Counted from the first letter of the stretch, positions 1 through 8,198 are shown. The stretch: DNA of 26,146 bases from Aureispira sp964445645 (GCA_964445645.1 CAYULH010000074.1:1-26146); one strand, 5' to 3'. Made by a program: numbers and translations. The notes: generated by a model from the letters alone, not told the origin.

Positions 1-2
1 GC

Positions 3-197
3 GTAATAGATGCCGAGGAACAAGCACAAATCGACGAGCTTCAAGCACAACTAAATGAACTCAAAGAAGCTGTAGAACAAGGTTCTGATAGCCCAACAGG
101 TAAAAAAGTCTCTCCAGAAGCTAAGGCAAAAATGCGTGACAACATGAAAACTATCCAAGACCGTTTGGATAAAATGATGCAAGCACTAGGACTATAA
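3..197 (+). CDS. 3' end of a small acidic coiled-coil protein (partial)
   Basis: The reading frame is open from the left edge of the window to a TAA at 195-197, giving 64 visible residues; the start lies outside. The visible part begins with VIDAEEQAQIDELQAQLNEL, followed by a Lys/Glu-rich helix and the ending KMMQALGL. The first segment closely matches the segment IIDSEEQKQLDAML in the next gene, so the two are probably tandem paralogues. The spacing to that gene is 48 bases, which fits one operon. The shared segment resembles the second half of an EF-hand loop (Gly-x-Ile-Asp-x-x-Glu) but the first ligand positions cannot be judged here. I do not recognise the family and assign no function. 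Confidence 0.7.
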   Translation, partial: VIDAEEQAQIDELQAQLNELKEAVEQGSDSPTGKKVSPEAKAKMRDNMKTIQDRLDKMMQALGL

Positions 198-245
198 GAT
201 TATCTTTATATTATTTCAAACAATACAAATAAATCCAAACATAAA

Positions 246-557
246 ATGCCAGATAACGAAAAAATGAAACAACAGTTGGCTAAATATAAAGCTGAACTGA
301 AAAAATACAAAAAATATTTCTTAGAAGATGATGGTATAATTGATTCAGAAGAACAGAAGCAATTAGACGCTATGTTAGCAACAATCCAGTCTATTGAAGC
401 AAATTTAAATGGTGACAGCTCTAAATCGTCTTCATCTGATGATGATGAATTCAACAAAATACTAGATGAAATGGAAGCTATCGTGAAAAGAAAACAAGAC
501 TTTCTGGTTGCTTGGGATGGTAAGTTCGGGGATGATCCAAATAGTAATATTGCTTAA
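246..557 (+). CDS. small acidic coiled-coil protein with EF-hand-like segment
   Basis: This 103-residue protein has no signal peptide or membrane segment. Residues 4-25 are a Lys-rich amphipathic helix, residues 26-40 hold EDDGIIDSEEQKQLD, and an acidic Ser/Asp linker (around residues 57-67) leads to a second helix. The DDGIIDSEE stretch looks like the latter half of an EF-hand calcium loop (Asp-Gly-x-Ile-x-x-x-Glu), but the canonical first Asp is missing, so calcium binding is only a possibility. The same segment occurs in the partial gene just upstream, which makes this a tandem paralogue. The leader is A-rich, as is usual in Bacteroidota. It ends 25 bases before the next gene, so co-transcription is likely. 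Function unknown. Confidence 0.8.
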   Translation: MPDNEKMKQQLAKYKAELKKYKKYFLEDDGIIDSEEQKQLDAMLATIQSIEANLNGDSSKSSSSDDDEFNKILDEMEAIVKRKQDFLVAWDGKFGDDPNSNIA

Positions 558-582
558 TTAAACAAACTCTAAAAAAAACATA

Positions 583-1497
583 ATGTCAAATATACCACAG
601 CTAAAAAGAGAACTAGCAAGCAAAGAAACACAACTCGCAGAGTGGAAGACGGAAGCTGCAAAATTAAAGGCAGATAAAGAAAGATTTGAAGTGTTGCAAC
701 AGAAAGCAAAGGAACACGCAGACAATACTAACAATTCAGCTAGATACCTTCAAATCATCAAAGACTATCAATTAGTCCAAGAAAAATTAGAAGCCAAGCA
801 ATCCAAAATTTTAAGCTTAGAATCTGAAATAACCAACTTAAAAGAACGTATTGCAAAAGAAACAGCCTTCCAATCTTTACTAAAAGAAGATGCCATTAAA
901 TCAGAAACTAAAACATATAGTTTCTCTGTTAAAGATTATGACCCTATAAGCAGTAATGATTTAGTTGGAGGAGGAAATCTACGAATTGACTTTTTCCAAA
1001 TAGACTTTAAACCAACGAATCAAAAGTTTTGGGTACCCAGAAACGTTTCTTTTGATGGAAGTTATCACATGGCCTTTTCGGTTGTGTTAGACAGTGTTCA
1101 AGTGGATTATTTAGGGGATGCAAAAACTAAGCTTGAAGCAAAAATTTATATCAAGCTCAAAATAGGTGGAATACCAGCATCCAATACCACTAGCTTTTCA
1201 ATTAGTGCAGAAGCTGGAACGGAAACTAAGGCTACTGTACAAGGTGTCGAATCAGGTGGAGGAGTTAAAGTGGGGTTAAGCTTTGGAAGATCATGGACCA
1301 ATAACTTCAATGGCGGTGCAGCACTGATTACCTTTGATTTGAAATATGATTGCTTAAAAGGCTCTCCAACTACTACAAAGAAAACTCTTAACATCCCAGA
1401 CTACGAAACCATCAATGCTTTAGTTTATTCTCCTTCTGGAGAATGGCACGAGGGCGAACTAGACTTGATGATTACAGATAAGAAAGATAAATTATAA
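583..1497 (+). CDS. coiled-coil protein with C-terminal beta-rich domain, unknown function
   Basis: The protein has 304 residues and no signal peptide. Residues 1-95 form a continuous heptad-like, Lys/Glu-rich coiled coil. From about residue 105 to the end the sequence changes to a beta-rich, Gly/Ser/Thr-rich domain with alternating polar and hydrophobic positions (for example residues near TYSFSVKDYD and the Gly-rich VESGGGVKVGLSFGRSW). It ends in a charged tail MITDKKDKL. This resembles an oligomerising stalk attached to a beta-sandwich or barrel, but I cannot place it in a family. It is the last gene of the left operon: a strong terminator starts 9 bases after the stop codon. The two small acidic proteins upstream are probably co-expressed and may be partners. 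Confidence 0.8.
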   Translation: MSNIPQLKRELASKETQLAEWKTEAAKLKADKERFEVLQQKAKEHADNTNNSARYLQIIKDYQLVQEKLEAKQSKILSLESEITNLKERIAKETAFQSLLKEDAIKSETKTYSFSVKDYDPISSNDLVGGGNLRIDFFQIDFKPTNQKFWVPRNVSFDGSYHMAFSVVLDSVQVDYLGDAKTKLEAKIYIKLKIGGIPASNTTSFSISAEAGTETKATVQGVESGGGVKVGLSFGRSWTNNFNGGAALITFDLKYDCLKGSPTTTKKTLNIPDYETINALVYSPSGEWHEGELDLMITDKKDKL

Positions 1498-1506
1498 AAT
1501 TACAGA

Positions 1507-1538
1507 GGAAAAGGATTTGGAATCCTTTTCCTTTTTTT
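1507..1538 (+). terminator. Rho-independent terminator
   Basis: An 11-bp perfect stem (GGAAAAGGATT / AATCCTTTTCC) with a TGG loop is followed directly by seven Ts. It closes the operon of the coiled-coil/beta protein. It also decides the start of the next gene: a TTG at 1517 is in frame with that gene but lies inside the stem, so ATG 1550 is the better start. Confidence 0.92.
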
Positions 1539-1549
1539 ATCTTGTGTAC

Positions 1550-1996
1550 ATGAAATATATAGGAATAATAATGATTGTTATCATAATTTTGGGAGTTATT
1601 TTTTTTCTGACTAGAAATAAACAGAACATTCCTCCTCAACCTAATGATAATAATGCTCGACAAGAAGAAAATAAAATGAAAAACCATAGAGACTCACTCA
1701 AAAAAGAGTTAGAACAACTAGTCCTAAAACGTTCAGAAAAGGAAAACGTGCTTGGTTTGTTGAGGGAGGCAGAAGAACTCCAAAAGAAAGAAAAAGAACA
1801 ATGGGAGAACATTAACAATGTAAAAAAGGATGATGCAGAAAAAAATGGTGATGCAGATGCCTTTCATGCTTTATTGATGGAACAAATTGCTCTTTCTGAT
1901 ACCTTGCAACAAACACAAGAAAAAATAGATGATACACTGCACGAGTTATCAGAGCTAGAAACTAAAATTAGTGATATAGAATACAAATTGAAGTAG
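1550..1996 (+). CDS. membrane-anchored coiled-coil protein
   Basis: From ATG 1550 the protein has 148 residues. An in-frame TTG at 1517 would add 11 residues but sits within the terminator stem and would encode an unlikely Phe-rich leader. Residues 2-21 (KYIGIIMIVIIILGVIFFL) are a single membrane anchor, followed by a basic Arg-Asn-Lys stretch, a Pro/Asn/Gln linker and then about 110 residues of Glu/Lys/Gln-rich coiled coil to the end. No enzymatic motif is visible. The short positive segment after the helix suggests the coiled coil faces the cytoplasm with the N terminus outside, which is uncertain. It has its own terminator downstream. Function unknown; a scaffold or tether role is a guess based on shape. 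Confidence 0.75.
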   Translation: MKYIGIIMIVIIILGVIFFLTRNKQNIPPQPNDNNARQEENKMKNHRDSLKKELEQLVLKRSEKENVLGLLREAEELQKKEKEQWENINNVKKDDAEKNGDADAFHALLMEQIALSDTLQQTQEKIDDTLHELSELETKISDIEYKLK

Positions 1997-2022
1997 AATT
2001 TTATATTTACATTTTTACCATT

Positions 2023-2058
2023 AAAAAGAGGCTTCAGATATATCTGAAGCCTCTTTTT
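2023..2058. terminator. Perfect-palindrome Rho-independent terminator
   Basis: Two 18-base arms, AAAAAGAGGCTTCAGATA and its exact reverse complement, abut with no spacer. The GC-containing stem with A/T tracts on both sides can terminate transcription in either direction. It lies 27 bases after the anchored coiled-coil gene. Confidence 0.9.
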
Positions 2059-2190
2059 GATATGTTTTTAACAAAGATTATTTTTCCTGTTTTCTTTTTA
2101 ACAGCTAACTAAGAAATAGATTGAGTTTTCCCTCCAACAACAATTAAGACTATGTTTATTTTCGTAAAATCAATGGACATACTAAAAATA

Positions 2191-2649
2191 ATGAAGATAG
2201 CATTACTACTTCTTATTGTACTAATAATCGGTTGCACTACCAATAACAGCACCAATCCCCAACTCCAAAAGGTAGAAAAATTACTTACAGCCCTTAAGGA
2301 TGATACCGTGAGCATTGAAACAATAATAGACAAACATTTTTTGTATACCAATCAACTAAAACAAAGCACTTCCCAAAACAGCAAACTCCTACTAGCAACT
2401 TACCGCACCAAATTAAAAGCGCTCCGAACAGATTTAAACCATCAAAAATGTGAAATTTACACTTGGGAAACAGCAGAACAAAAACAGCCAGCCGCCAACA
2501 AGGATTTGCCCAAAAGTGCAATCATGGAACAAAATGTATTTGTAATCTTTGTACAAGACCAACCCAAATACTACCTCAAAATGCAAGACAAAAAACTGCA
2601 ATCCCTCATGCCCATGCTCAAGGGGGATTTGATTGTGGGGTGGTTGTAG
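2191..2649 (+). CDS. predicted lipoprotein of unknown function
   Basis: From ATG 2191 the protein has 152 residues and begins MKIALLLLIVLIIGCTT, a compact lipoprotein signal with a lipobox (LIIGC, lipidated Cys at 15). In-frame ATGs at 2173 and 2152 would add 6 or 13 residues before the Lys and are less typical of such signals. After the Cys comes a Thr/Asn-rich linker and then a mainly helical region with many Lys and Gln (residues 30-95), ending in a shorter beta-like part near VFVIFVQDQPKYYLKM. No known domain is recognised. It stands alone between a terminator and the YqiJ-like gene, 220 bases before that gene. Cell location is presumably membrane-tethered in the periplasm. Confidence 0.7.
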   Translation: MKIALLLLIVLIIGCTTNNSTNPQLQKVEKLLTALKDDTVSIETIIDKHFLYTNQLKQSTSQNSKLLLATYRTKLKALRTDLNHQKCEIYTWETAEQKQPAANKDLPKSAIMEQNVFVIFVQDQPKYYLKMQDKKLQSLMPMLKGDLIVGWL

Positions 2650-2869
2650 TGTAGAGAACATTTTTTGGACATATTTCAAAATAATAGCACGCAAAGAAAC
2701 TAATTTGCCCAATGATATGTATTAACAATACAGCAACAAAAGTTAAGCTTTTATTAAAAATAGTTTTACTATCAATTGTTTTAATTCAGAAACTTGGTCT
2801 TTTAATTTGCTGGATTTTAGTATTATTGCTTGTATTTCTCACTTCTCATACTTATCACAATATGAACCT

Positions 2870-3583
2870 ATGAAAGAGTTACTCACCGCCGCCTTATCTA
2901 CCCCCAACTTTATTTTAACTATTTTATTGGGAATCATTTGTTTTTACTGGCTAACCGTTATTTTAGGCATAGTCGGCCTCAAAAGTTTTGATATAGATGT
3001 AGATGCCGACGTAGACGTGGATGTAGACGTGGACGTAGATGTAGATGCCGATGTAGACGTGGATGCGGATGCTGATGTAGACGCAGATGCTAGTGCCGAT
3101 ACAGGCATTACAGCAGGTTCTATCTTGTTGGGGAGTTTGCGCTTTTTTAACTTAGGCCGTGTTCCTTTTATGGTATTGCTATCCATGTTTATTTTATCCT
3201 TGTGGTCACTATCTGTATATTGCAACCACGAAGGAAGCTGGATCAACCCAGACAATTCACTGAGTACTGCTGCCCTACTCTTTGGCCCTCTTGTATTGGC
3301 TAGTCTTTTTGCAGCCAAATTCCTGACCATGCCCCTAGTGCCTTTGTTCAAGCATGGCAATACCTTTGCCAAACCATTGGTCATTAATGGCAAAATAGGT
3401 ACTTTGCTTACTAGCATCAAAGGAGAAGAAACAGGCCAACTCAAAGCTACTATTGACGAATCTATTGTTACCTTGAGAGTTCGTTCCGACACAGGCGAAT
3501 TGATAGAAAAAGGAACCGAGGTGATTATTATACAAGAAGATAAAGATAAAAAAACCTACTTAGTCCAACGCTGGAATAAATAA
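2870..3583 (+). CDS. YqiJ-like OB-fold membrane protein (NfeD-like partner of flotillin)
   Basis: From ATG 2870 the protein has 237 residues; an upstream in-frame non-ATG start at 2807 would add 21 residues and is less likely. Residues 13-37 are the first membrane helix, residues 41-77 are an almost perfect Asp-X tract, then come two membrane helices (around 100-120 and 135-155) and a C-terminal beta domain (about 165-237) with the character of an OB fold. The segment FFNLGRVPFMVLL before the second helix matches the 'LNIGRLPALVVL' pattern I recall from E. coli YqiJ. YqiJ/NfeD-type proteins pair with flotillins and are thought to modulate flotillin-rich membrane domains. The next gene is a YqiK-like flotillin, 105 bases downstream, which strongly supports the call. 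The long acidic tract is not something I recall from YqiJ and may bind cations. Confidence 0.88.
   Translation: MKELLTAALSTPNFILTILLGIICFYWLTVILGIVGLKSFDIDVDADVDVDVDVDVDVDADVDVDADADVDADASADTGITAGSILLGSLRFFNLGRVPFMVLLSMFILSLWSLSVYCNHEGSWINPDNSLSTAALLFGPLVLASLFAAKFLTMPLVPLFKHGNTFAKPLVINGKIGTLLTSIKGEETGQLKATIDESIVTLRVRSDTGELIEKGTEVIIIQEDKDKKTYLVQRWNK
2990..3100 (+). repeat. Asp-X (GAY-NNN) hexanucleotide tract
   Basis: This stretch is built of degenerate 6-base units such as GATGTA, GACGTG and GATGCC. It encodes about 18 consecutive Asp-Val/Asp-Ala/Asp-Ile dipeptides right after the first membrane helix of the YqiJ-like protein. Units differ mainly at wobble positions, so the dipeptide pattern is better preserved than the DNA pattern. 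Confidence 0.92.
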
Positions 3584-3630
3584 TTAACAACTTTTATAAA
3601 AAATAATTTTTAATCTAACAATTTAATTAG

Positions 3631-3654
3631 TTTGGCATTGCCCTTTGTGCCAAA
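3631..3654. other. Hairpin between yqiJ-like and flotillin genes
   Basis: Arms TTTGGCA and TGCCAAA (7 bp) enclose a 10-base loop, 34 bases before the flotillin start. There is no T tract, so it is not a normal terminator; it could be an mRNA processing or stability element. The short stem makes this a weak call. Confidence 0.35.
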
Positions 3655-3688
3655 GCCTTATTACTCAACCAACTAAAAACAATTAATT

Positions 3689-6310
3689 ATGGGTGAATCT
3701 GTTTTGTATATATTTTTGACTATACTCCTAGTTATCATTACAGGGGGCTTGTTAGTCCTATTAAAATCCTTGCGTAAATCTCCACAGGGCAAAGCCTTGG
3801 TACGTACAGGTGCAGGAGGTACAAAAGTGGTCTTAGACGGCAGTTTGTTTGTATTCCCTATCATGCACACCGTAGAAGAAATGGACATCTCCCTCAAAAC
3901 CATTGAAGTACATCGTACAGGATCAGAGGGATTGATTTGTAAAGACAACATGCGTGCAGATATTAAGGTTGTATTCTTTGTGCGTATAAACAAAGATGAA
4001 GCTTCTGTTAAGGAAGTGGCCCAAACCATTGGCTGCCAACGTGCCTCGCAGCAAGAAACCTTGAACAATCTATTTGATGCCAAATTCTCTGAAGCACTCA
4101 AAACCGTAGGTAAAGGCTTTGACTTTATCAACTTGTATACGCAAAGAGAAGAATTCAAGAAAGAAATTCTAAAAACAATTGGCACCGACCTCAATGGTTA
4201 CGAACTCGATGACTGTGCGATTGATTACCTCGAACAAACGTCTATCTCTGACTTGGACCAGAAAAATATCTTGGATGCACAAGGTATCAAGAAAATTGAG
4301 GAATTGACCTCTGCCGAGCAGGAGCGCACCAACCAAATCAGACGCAACCGCGAACAAACCATCAAAGAGCAAGATGTAGAGGCCAAGAAAAACATCCTTC
4401 GCTTAGAGAAACAGCAAATCGAAGAAGAGCAAAAGCAAAAGCGTGAAATTTCGGAACTCACCAGTGAGCAAGAAAACGCCGCCAAGCAAGTAGTTATTGA
4501 AAAAGACCTACAAACCGAATTGATTCGCAAACAATCTGAGCAAAAACTAGGTGAAGCTGAAGAAGAAAAAGAGCGTCAAATTATCCTAGCTCGTCTGAAT
4601 AAAGAAGAGTTGGAAAAAGTTCAAATTCAGCGGGTAGAAACCGAGGAGCAAAAAGCCATTGCCGATAAAGAACGTACCGTAGGACTAGCCGAAATCGAGA
4701 AAGAGCAAATCCTAGAAGAGAAAAAACGTGATATTCAAGTTATCATCAAAGAACGCAAAGCCGAGGAGAAAAAGACCGTAGAGGAGGATCAAAAAATCGA
4801 AGATGTTAAGCAATTGGCTGCCGCCGAACGTGCCAAAAAAGTAGCCGAAATCGAAGCTTCTAAAGAAGCTGAAATGCAAAAAATTCTTCAAACTCGCCGT
4901 GCAGAAGCCGATAAACTATCTGCCGAGGTAAAAGCCCAGCAAATGGTGATTGAGGCAGATGCCAAAAAAGCATCGGCTCAAAAAGATGCCGAAGCTCGTA
5001 AAATCAATGCCGAAGCACTGGCCGCTGAAGAAGCAACCGTTGGTTTGGCTGAGGCCGATGTTATGAAAGCCAAAGCAGAAGCCAAAGAAATGGAAGGCGT
5101 AACACAAGCCAACATTCTACAAAAACGTGCCGAAGCAGAAGCCAAAGCCATCGAAATGAAAGCCGAAGCCGAGCGTACTAGAGGCATGGTGGAGATTGAT
5201 ATTATCAAAGAAAAAGGTAATACCGAGGCTGAAGTTATTGAGCGTCAAGGTTTGGCTAAAGCCAAAGTAGTAGAGCAGCAAGGTCTAGCTGATGCTCAAA
5301 CTACTGAAAAGAAAGGTTTGGCAGCAGCCAAAGTAACCGAGCAGCAGGGTTTGACCGAAGCCAAAATAACAGAAGAGCAAGGTCTGGCTAAAGCTAGAGT
5401 AACCGAGCAGCAAGGTTTGGCAGAGGCACTACGCCTAGAAAAAGAAGGTTTGGCACAAGCGCAAGTAACCGAGCAGCAGGGTTTGGCCGAAGCCAAAATT
5501 GTAGAGCAGCAAGGTCTAGCAGAGGCTAAAGTGACCGAGCAAAAGGGTTTGACCAAGGCACAAGTGACCGAGCAGCAGGGTTTGGCAGAGGCTAAAGTAA
5601 CCGAGCAGCAAGGTTTGGCCGAAGCACTACGCCTAGAAAAAGAAGGTTTGGCACAAGCGCAAGTAATTGAGCAGCAAGGTTTGGCCGAAGCCAAAGTCAA
5701 AGAACAAAAAGGACTAGCCGAAGCCAAAACACTAGAGCAGCACGGACTAGCCGAAGCCAAAACTATTGGCGAGAAACTAGTTTCTGAAGCCAAAGGTATT
5801 GAGGCCAAAGCCAATGCCATGAAGCTATTGGATGGCGTGGGCAAAGAGCATGAGGAGTTCAAATTGCGCCTAGAGCAGCAACGAGAAATCAGAATTGCAG
5901 AAATCCAAGCAGAATTGGGTATTGCCGAAGCACACGCTCGTATCCTAGCTGGTGCCTTCAACAATGCTAATATTGATATTGTTGGTGGTGAAACAGAGTT
6001 CTTCAACAACATCATCAATGCCATCAAACGTGGCAAAACCATTGATAAATTGATGGAGAGCAGTGAAGAATTGCAGGTGGTCAAAGATACCTTGTTAGGG
6101 GATGGTGATAATAATATCCTATCTCGTATTGGAGGCTTTGTGAGCCAGTATGGCATTAGTACCGAAACCGTCAAAAATGTAACCTTATCTGCCCTGTTGA
6201 TGCAGTTGTACAACAAAGCGGTAGGCGACGATAAAGGAATCATTCAGAACTTGATGGAAACCGTCAAAAATCTAGGTATGGGCAGCGATGCCGCTGACAA
6301 AGTACTGTAA
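3689..6310 (+). CDS. YqiK-like flotillin with extended hendecad-repeat stalk
   Basis: This 873-residue protein starts with a membrane helix (residues 5-27, LYIFLTILLVIITGGLLVLL), followed by an SPFH/band 7 domain (about 30-200; note the beta-rich FVFPIMHTVEEMDISLKTIEV). Next come a long Glu/Lys/Gln coiled coil (about 205-515), sixteen tandem 11-residue repeats of the type VTEQQGLAEAK (residues 516-691), and a non-repetitive C-terminal domain of about 160 residues. The architecture matches E. coli YqiK (about 550 residues) but the stalk is much longer. Flotillins oligomerise into membrane-attached cages that organise microdomains. It follows the YqiJ-like gene, its usual partner, and precedes a periplasmic protein and a DUF3686 AAA+ ATPase on the same strand. 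Flotillin identity is firm; the special role of the repeats is unknown. Confidence 0.93.
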   Translation: MGESVLYIFLTILLVIITGGLLVLLKSLRKSPQGKALVRTGAGGTKVVLDGSLFVFPIMHTVEEMDISLKTIEVHRTGSEGLICKDNMRADIKVVFFVRINKDEASVKEVAQTIGCQRASQQETLNNLFDAKFSEALKTVGKGFDFINLYTQREEFKKEILKTIGTDLNGYELDDCAIDYLEQTSISDLDQKNILDAQGIKKIEELTSAEQERTNQIRRNREQTIKEQDVEAKKNILRLEKQQIEEEQKQKREISELTSEQENAAKQVVIEKDLQTELIRKQSEQKLGEAEEEKERQIILARLNKEELEKVQIQRVETEEQKAIADKERTVGLAEIEKEQILEEKKRDIQVIIKERKAEEKKTVEEDQKIEDVKQLAAAERAKKVAEIEASKEAEMQKILQTRRAEADKLSAEVKAQQMVIEADAKKASAQKDAEARKINAEALAAEEATVGLAEADVMKAKAEAKEMEGVTQANILQKRAEAEAKAIEMKAEAERTRGMVEIDIIKEKGNTEAEVIERQGLAKAKVVEQQGLADAQTTEKKGLAAAKVTEQQGLTEAKITEEQGLAKARVTEQQGLAEALRLEKEGLAQAQVTEQQGLAEAKIVEQQGLAEAKVTEQKGLTKAQVTEQQGLAEAKVTEQQGLAEALRLEKEGLAQAQVIEQQGLAEAKVKEQKGLAEAKTLEQHGLAEAKTIGEKLVSEAKGIEAKANAMKLLDGVGKEHEEFKLRLEQQREIRIAEIQAELGIAEAHARILAGAFNNANIDIVGGETEFFNNIINAIKRGKTIDKLMESSEELQVVKDTLLGDGDNNILSRIGGFVSQYGISTETVKNVTLSALLMQLYNKAVGDDKGIIQNLMETVKNLGMGSDAADKVL
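5234..5761 (+). repeat. 16 tandem 33-bp repeats (hendecads) in the flotillin
   Basis: Sixteen in-frame units of exactly 33 bases encode variants of VTEQQGLAEAK. The sequence ACGCCTAGAAAAAGAAGGTT recurs exactly 198 bases (six units) apart, inside longer identical stretches starting at 5426 and 5624, which shows a block duplication. An eleven-residue period fits a right-handed or straight coiled coil rather than a heptad coil. Confidence 0.95.
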
Positions 6311-6322
6311 AGCAAATATGTT

Positions 6323-6362
6323 GGTGGGTATGGGCGTATGCTATGCGCCCATACTACCCACC
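6323..6362. repeat. REP-like palindrome downstream of the flotillin gene
   Basis: The sequence folds as GGTGGGTA...TACCCACC around an inner GGGCGTAT/ATGCGCCC stem with a small bulge. It starts 12 bases after the flotillin stop. Its GGGCGTAT core recurs in the palindromes at 19982-20036 and 22678-22715, so it looks like a member of one repeat family and may also act as a terminator or transcript-end stabiliser. Confidence 0.65.
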
Positions 6363-6383
6363 ATAAACTAAATCCAACTAAAT

Positions 6384-8198
6384 ATGATCCTGAAGTTTTT
6401 CTATACCACTTTGTTTATTGCCTGTCTATCTTGTTCCCTCTGGGCGCAATTGCCTCGCAATTTTCCATTGTATCATGAAGTCGTAGAACATACCATGGAA
6501 AAGGGCATTTGCCTAATAAAATTGGGTAGAATGACTCAACTGAATGTACTCAAAGACACAGAAGGCTTCTGGATTACGGTAGGGCATTATCAAGATAGAG
6601 ATTGGGTTTATTCTGATAACAAACAACTAATTTGGTCGCCCCAAGAGGGTTTTGTGGATGAATTGGTGATTAAAGGCGAGGGAAAACCGCTAAAAATAAA
6701 GCGAGAACACTTCCAAAAACGCCCTGTTTCTACCCAATATTTTCACACCGACGAGTACAATGTCAATCGTTTCTTTGGCGACAAAAACTGGATCCACCAA
6801 ACCATTAATTATTACAAAAAGCATCCGTTGAGCAGTCCTGACGACTACTATTCTCTGGGGCGAGCACATTCCTCTAAGTCGGCACAATATATCTTGGAAT
6901 ACGACCACAACCAACTTGTCCATCAAACACCCGAATTGGTAGATTCTTTGGTTGAGAATGGGAATCTAGCTGTTCAGTATTTTAAAAAAGTACATGAACT
7001 AGCACCTGACTTCAAAACAGTAATAGGCTCCATCTACACCAAGTACTGCAATGAAATTCTAACCCTCAATATGCGCCTAGCCTTCTTGGGACTCAAGCAA
7101 AAAGCTCTTGCAACGGTTGAAGGCCAAGAATTGTACACCCCCCAAACCAGAGCCTTGAGCAGAAACACCTTGTTGAGTTGTCCCCAAAATGCCCTGCTAT
7201 TTACGGCAGGTGACAACGACACCTATTCCTTGTTGTATTTGCAACAAGCCAAAAAAATACGAACAGATGTATTGATTGTAAACGAGAGTTTGCTCAATGC
7301 CGATTATTATGCCAAGCACTTATCTGATACTATTTATTATACTAATAAACACCTAAAAGTAGGCTTAGATGCCCAACACTACCAAGCACCCAAAAACGAT
7401 TACATTCTATTAGAAAAAAATACAGAAGTAGCAGCACAACCCGTCAAAGAATTGATTCAATTATTAGCCTCCGAAGGCGAAGCAATCAAAACAGCATCCA
7501 CCAATAGATTTGTATTGGGCAATGACGAGGAAGCACCAGAACTTGTTTGCACAAACAACTATCTGTCACGTTCCGAAATACTGCTATTGGCCATATTAGA
7601 ATCCAATTACAAAACAAGACCTATTGTGTTTGCACCCAGCTACAAACCACGACCATTGAGCAACAACTTTGTCAGTAATACTGGAGCATCCCAATATATT
7701 CATACACAGGGCATCAATCAGCTGTTTGAATACCAAGAAGTAGCAAAAAACAGCTTGAACAAAGAACAAGCACTCCTCAACTACCAGCTCTTTACCCAAG
7801 AATTTAAATGGCCCGTTTTTGAGGTGGTTCAATTGGAGGATTTTCCTAGCTTTCATGTTGTTATCATGAGTTTTATTGAAACAACAGAAAGGCTCATTGA
7901 GCAGGGAGAAATTTCTAAAGCCCAAAAACTACAAAACAACTGGTACAAATACTTTGCAGAAACAATGGATGATATGTTTGTAGGACAAATAGATATTATC
8001 AAACAATTCTTTCAAACAGAACAAAAAAAGAAAGGCAAACAACTGCTAAAACAATACATAGAACACTTGCAACAAGGCAATTTTGAAGGATATGAATTGA
8101 TACACATCAACAAAGAAATCCTTCCAAAAATCAGGGAATTGATAGCAACCTATCAATTAACAGAATTCTCTAAAGAAATCCGAAACCTAAGAGACTAA
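6384..8198 (+). CDS. secreted protein resembling the C-terminal region of DUF2723 proteins
   Basis: The 604-residue protein starts with a clear signal peptide (MILKFFYTTLFIACLSCSLWA, cut before Gln22) and has no later membrane helix, so it should be periplasmic or exported. Residues 275-310 contain AGDNDTYSLLYLQQAKKIRT followed by DVLIVNESLLNADYY. This matches the conserved 'GDNDTFPLWY...VRxDVxVVNxSLL' stretch that, from memory, follows the multi-helix DUF2723 membrane domain in Bacteroidota proteins. Here the membrane domain is absent. Residues 145-230 and 500-600 look helical and TPR-like. It lies between the flotillin and the giant ATPase, same strand, 76 bases before the latter. Biochemical role unknown; it could be the periplasmic arm of the neighbouring membrane system. 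Confidence 0.75.
   Translation: MILKFFYTTLFIACLSCSLWAQLPRNFPLYHEVVEHTMEKGICLIKLGRMTQLNVLKDTEGFWITVGHYQDRDWVYSDNKQLIWSPQEGFVDELVIKGEGKPLKIKREHFQKRPVSTQYFHTDEYNVNRFFGDKNWIHQTINYYKKHPLSSPDDYYSLGRAHSSKSAQYILEYDHNQLVHQTPELVDSLVENGNLAVQYFKKVHELAPDFKTVIGSIYTKYCNEILTLNMRLAFLGLKQKALATVEGQELYTPQTRALSRNTLLSCPQNALLFTAGDNDTYSLLYLQQAKKIRTDVLIVNESLLNADYYAKHLSDTIYYTNKHLKVGLDAQHYQAPKNDYILLEKNTEVAAQPVKELIQLLASEGEAIKTASTNRFVLGNDEEAPELVCTNNYLSRSEILLLAILESNYKTRPIVFAPSYKPRPLSNNFVSNTGASQYIHTQGINQLFEYQEVAKNSLNKEQALLNYQLFTQEFKWPVFEVVQLEDFPSFHVVIMSFIETTERLIEQGEISKAQKLQNNWYKYFAETMDDMFVGQIDIIKQFFQTEQKKKGKQLLKQYIEHLQQGNFEGYELIHINKEILPKIRELIATYQLTEFSKEIRNLRD

Noticed and set aside
246..557. Firm EF-hand calcium-binding call
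   Set aside because: Only the second half of the loop fits; the first Asp ligand is absent, so this is kept as resemblance only.
1517..1549. In-frame TTG start extending the anchored coiled-coil protein
   Set aside because: It falls within a strong terminator hairpin; ATG 1550 gives a normal membrane anchor.
2944..3492. Minus-strand frame with a STSTSAST tract
   Set aside because: It is the shadow of the Asp-X tract of the YqiJ-like gene, which has clear family features on the plus strand.
5296..6243. Minus-strand open frame rich in Ser/Ala/Cys opposite the flotillin
   Set aside because: It is a by-product of the 33-base repeats and strong codon bias of the flotillin; no start context or recognisable domain.
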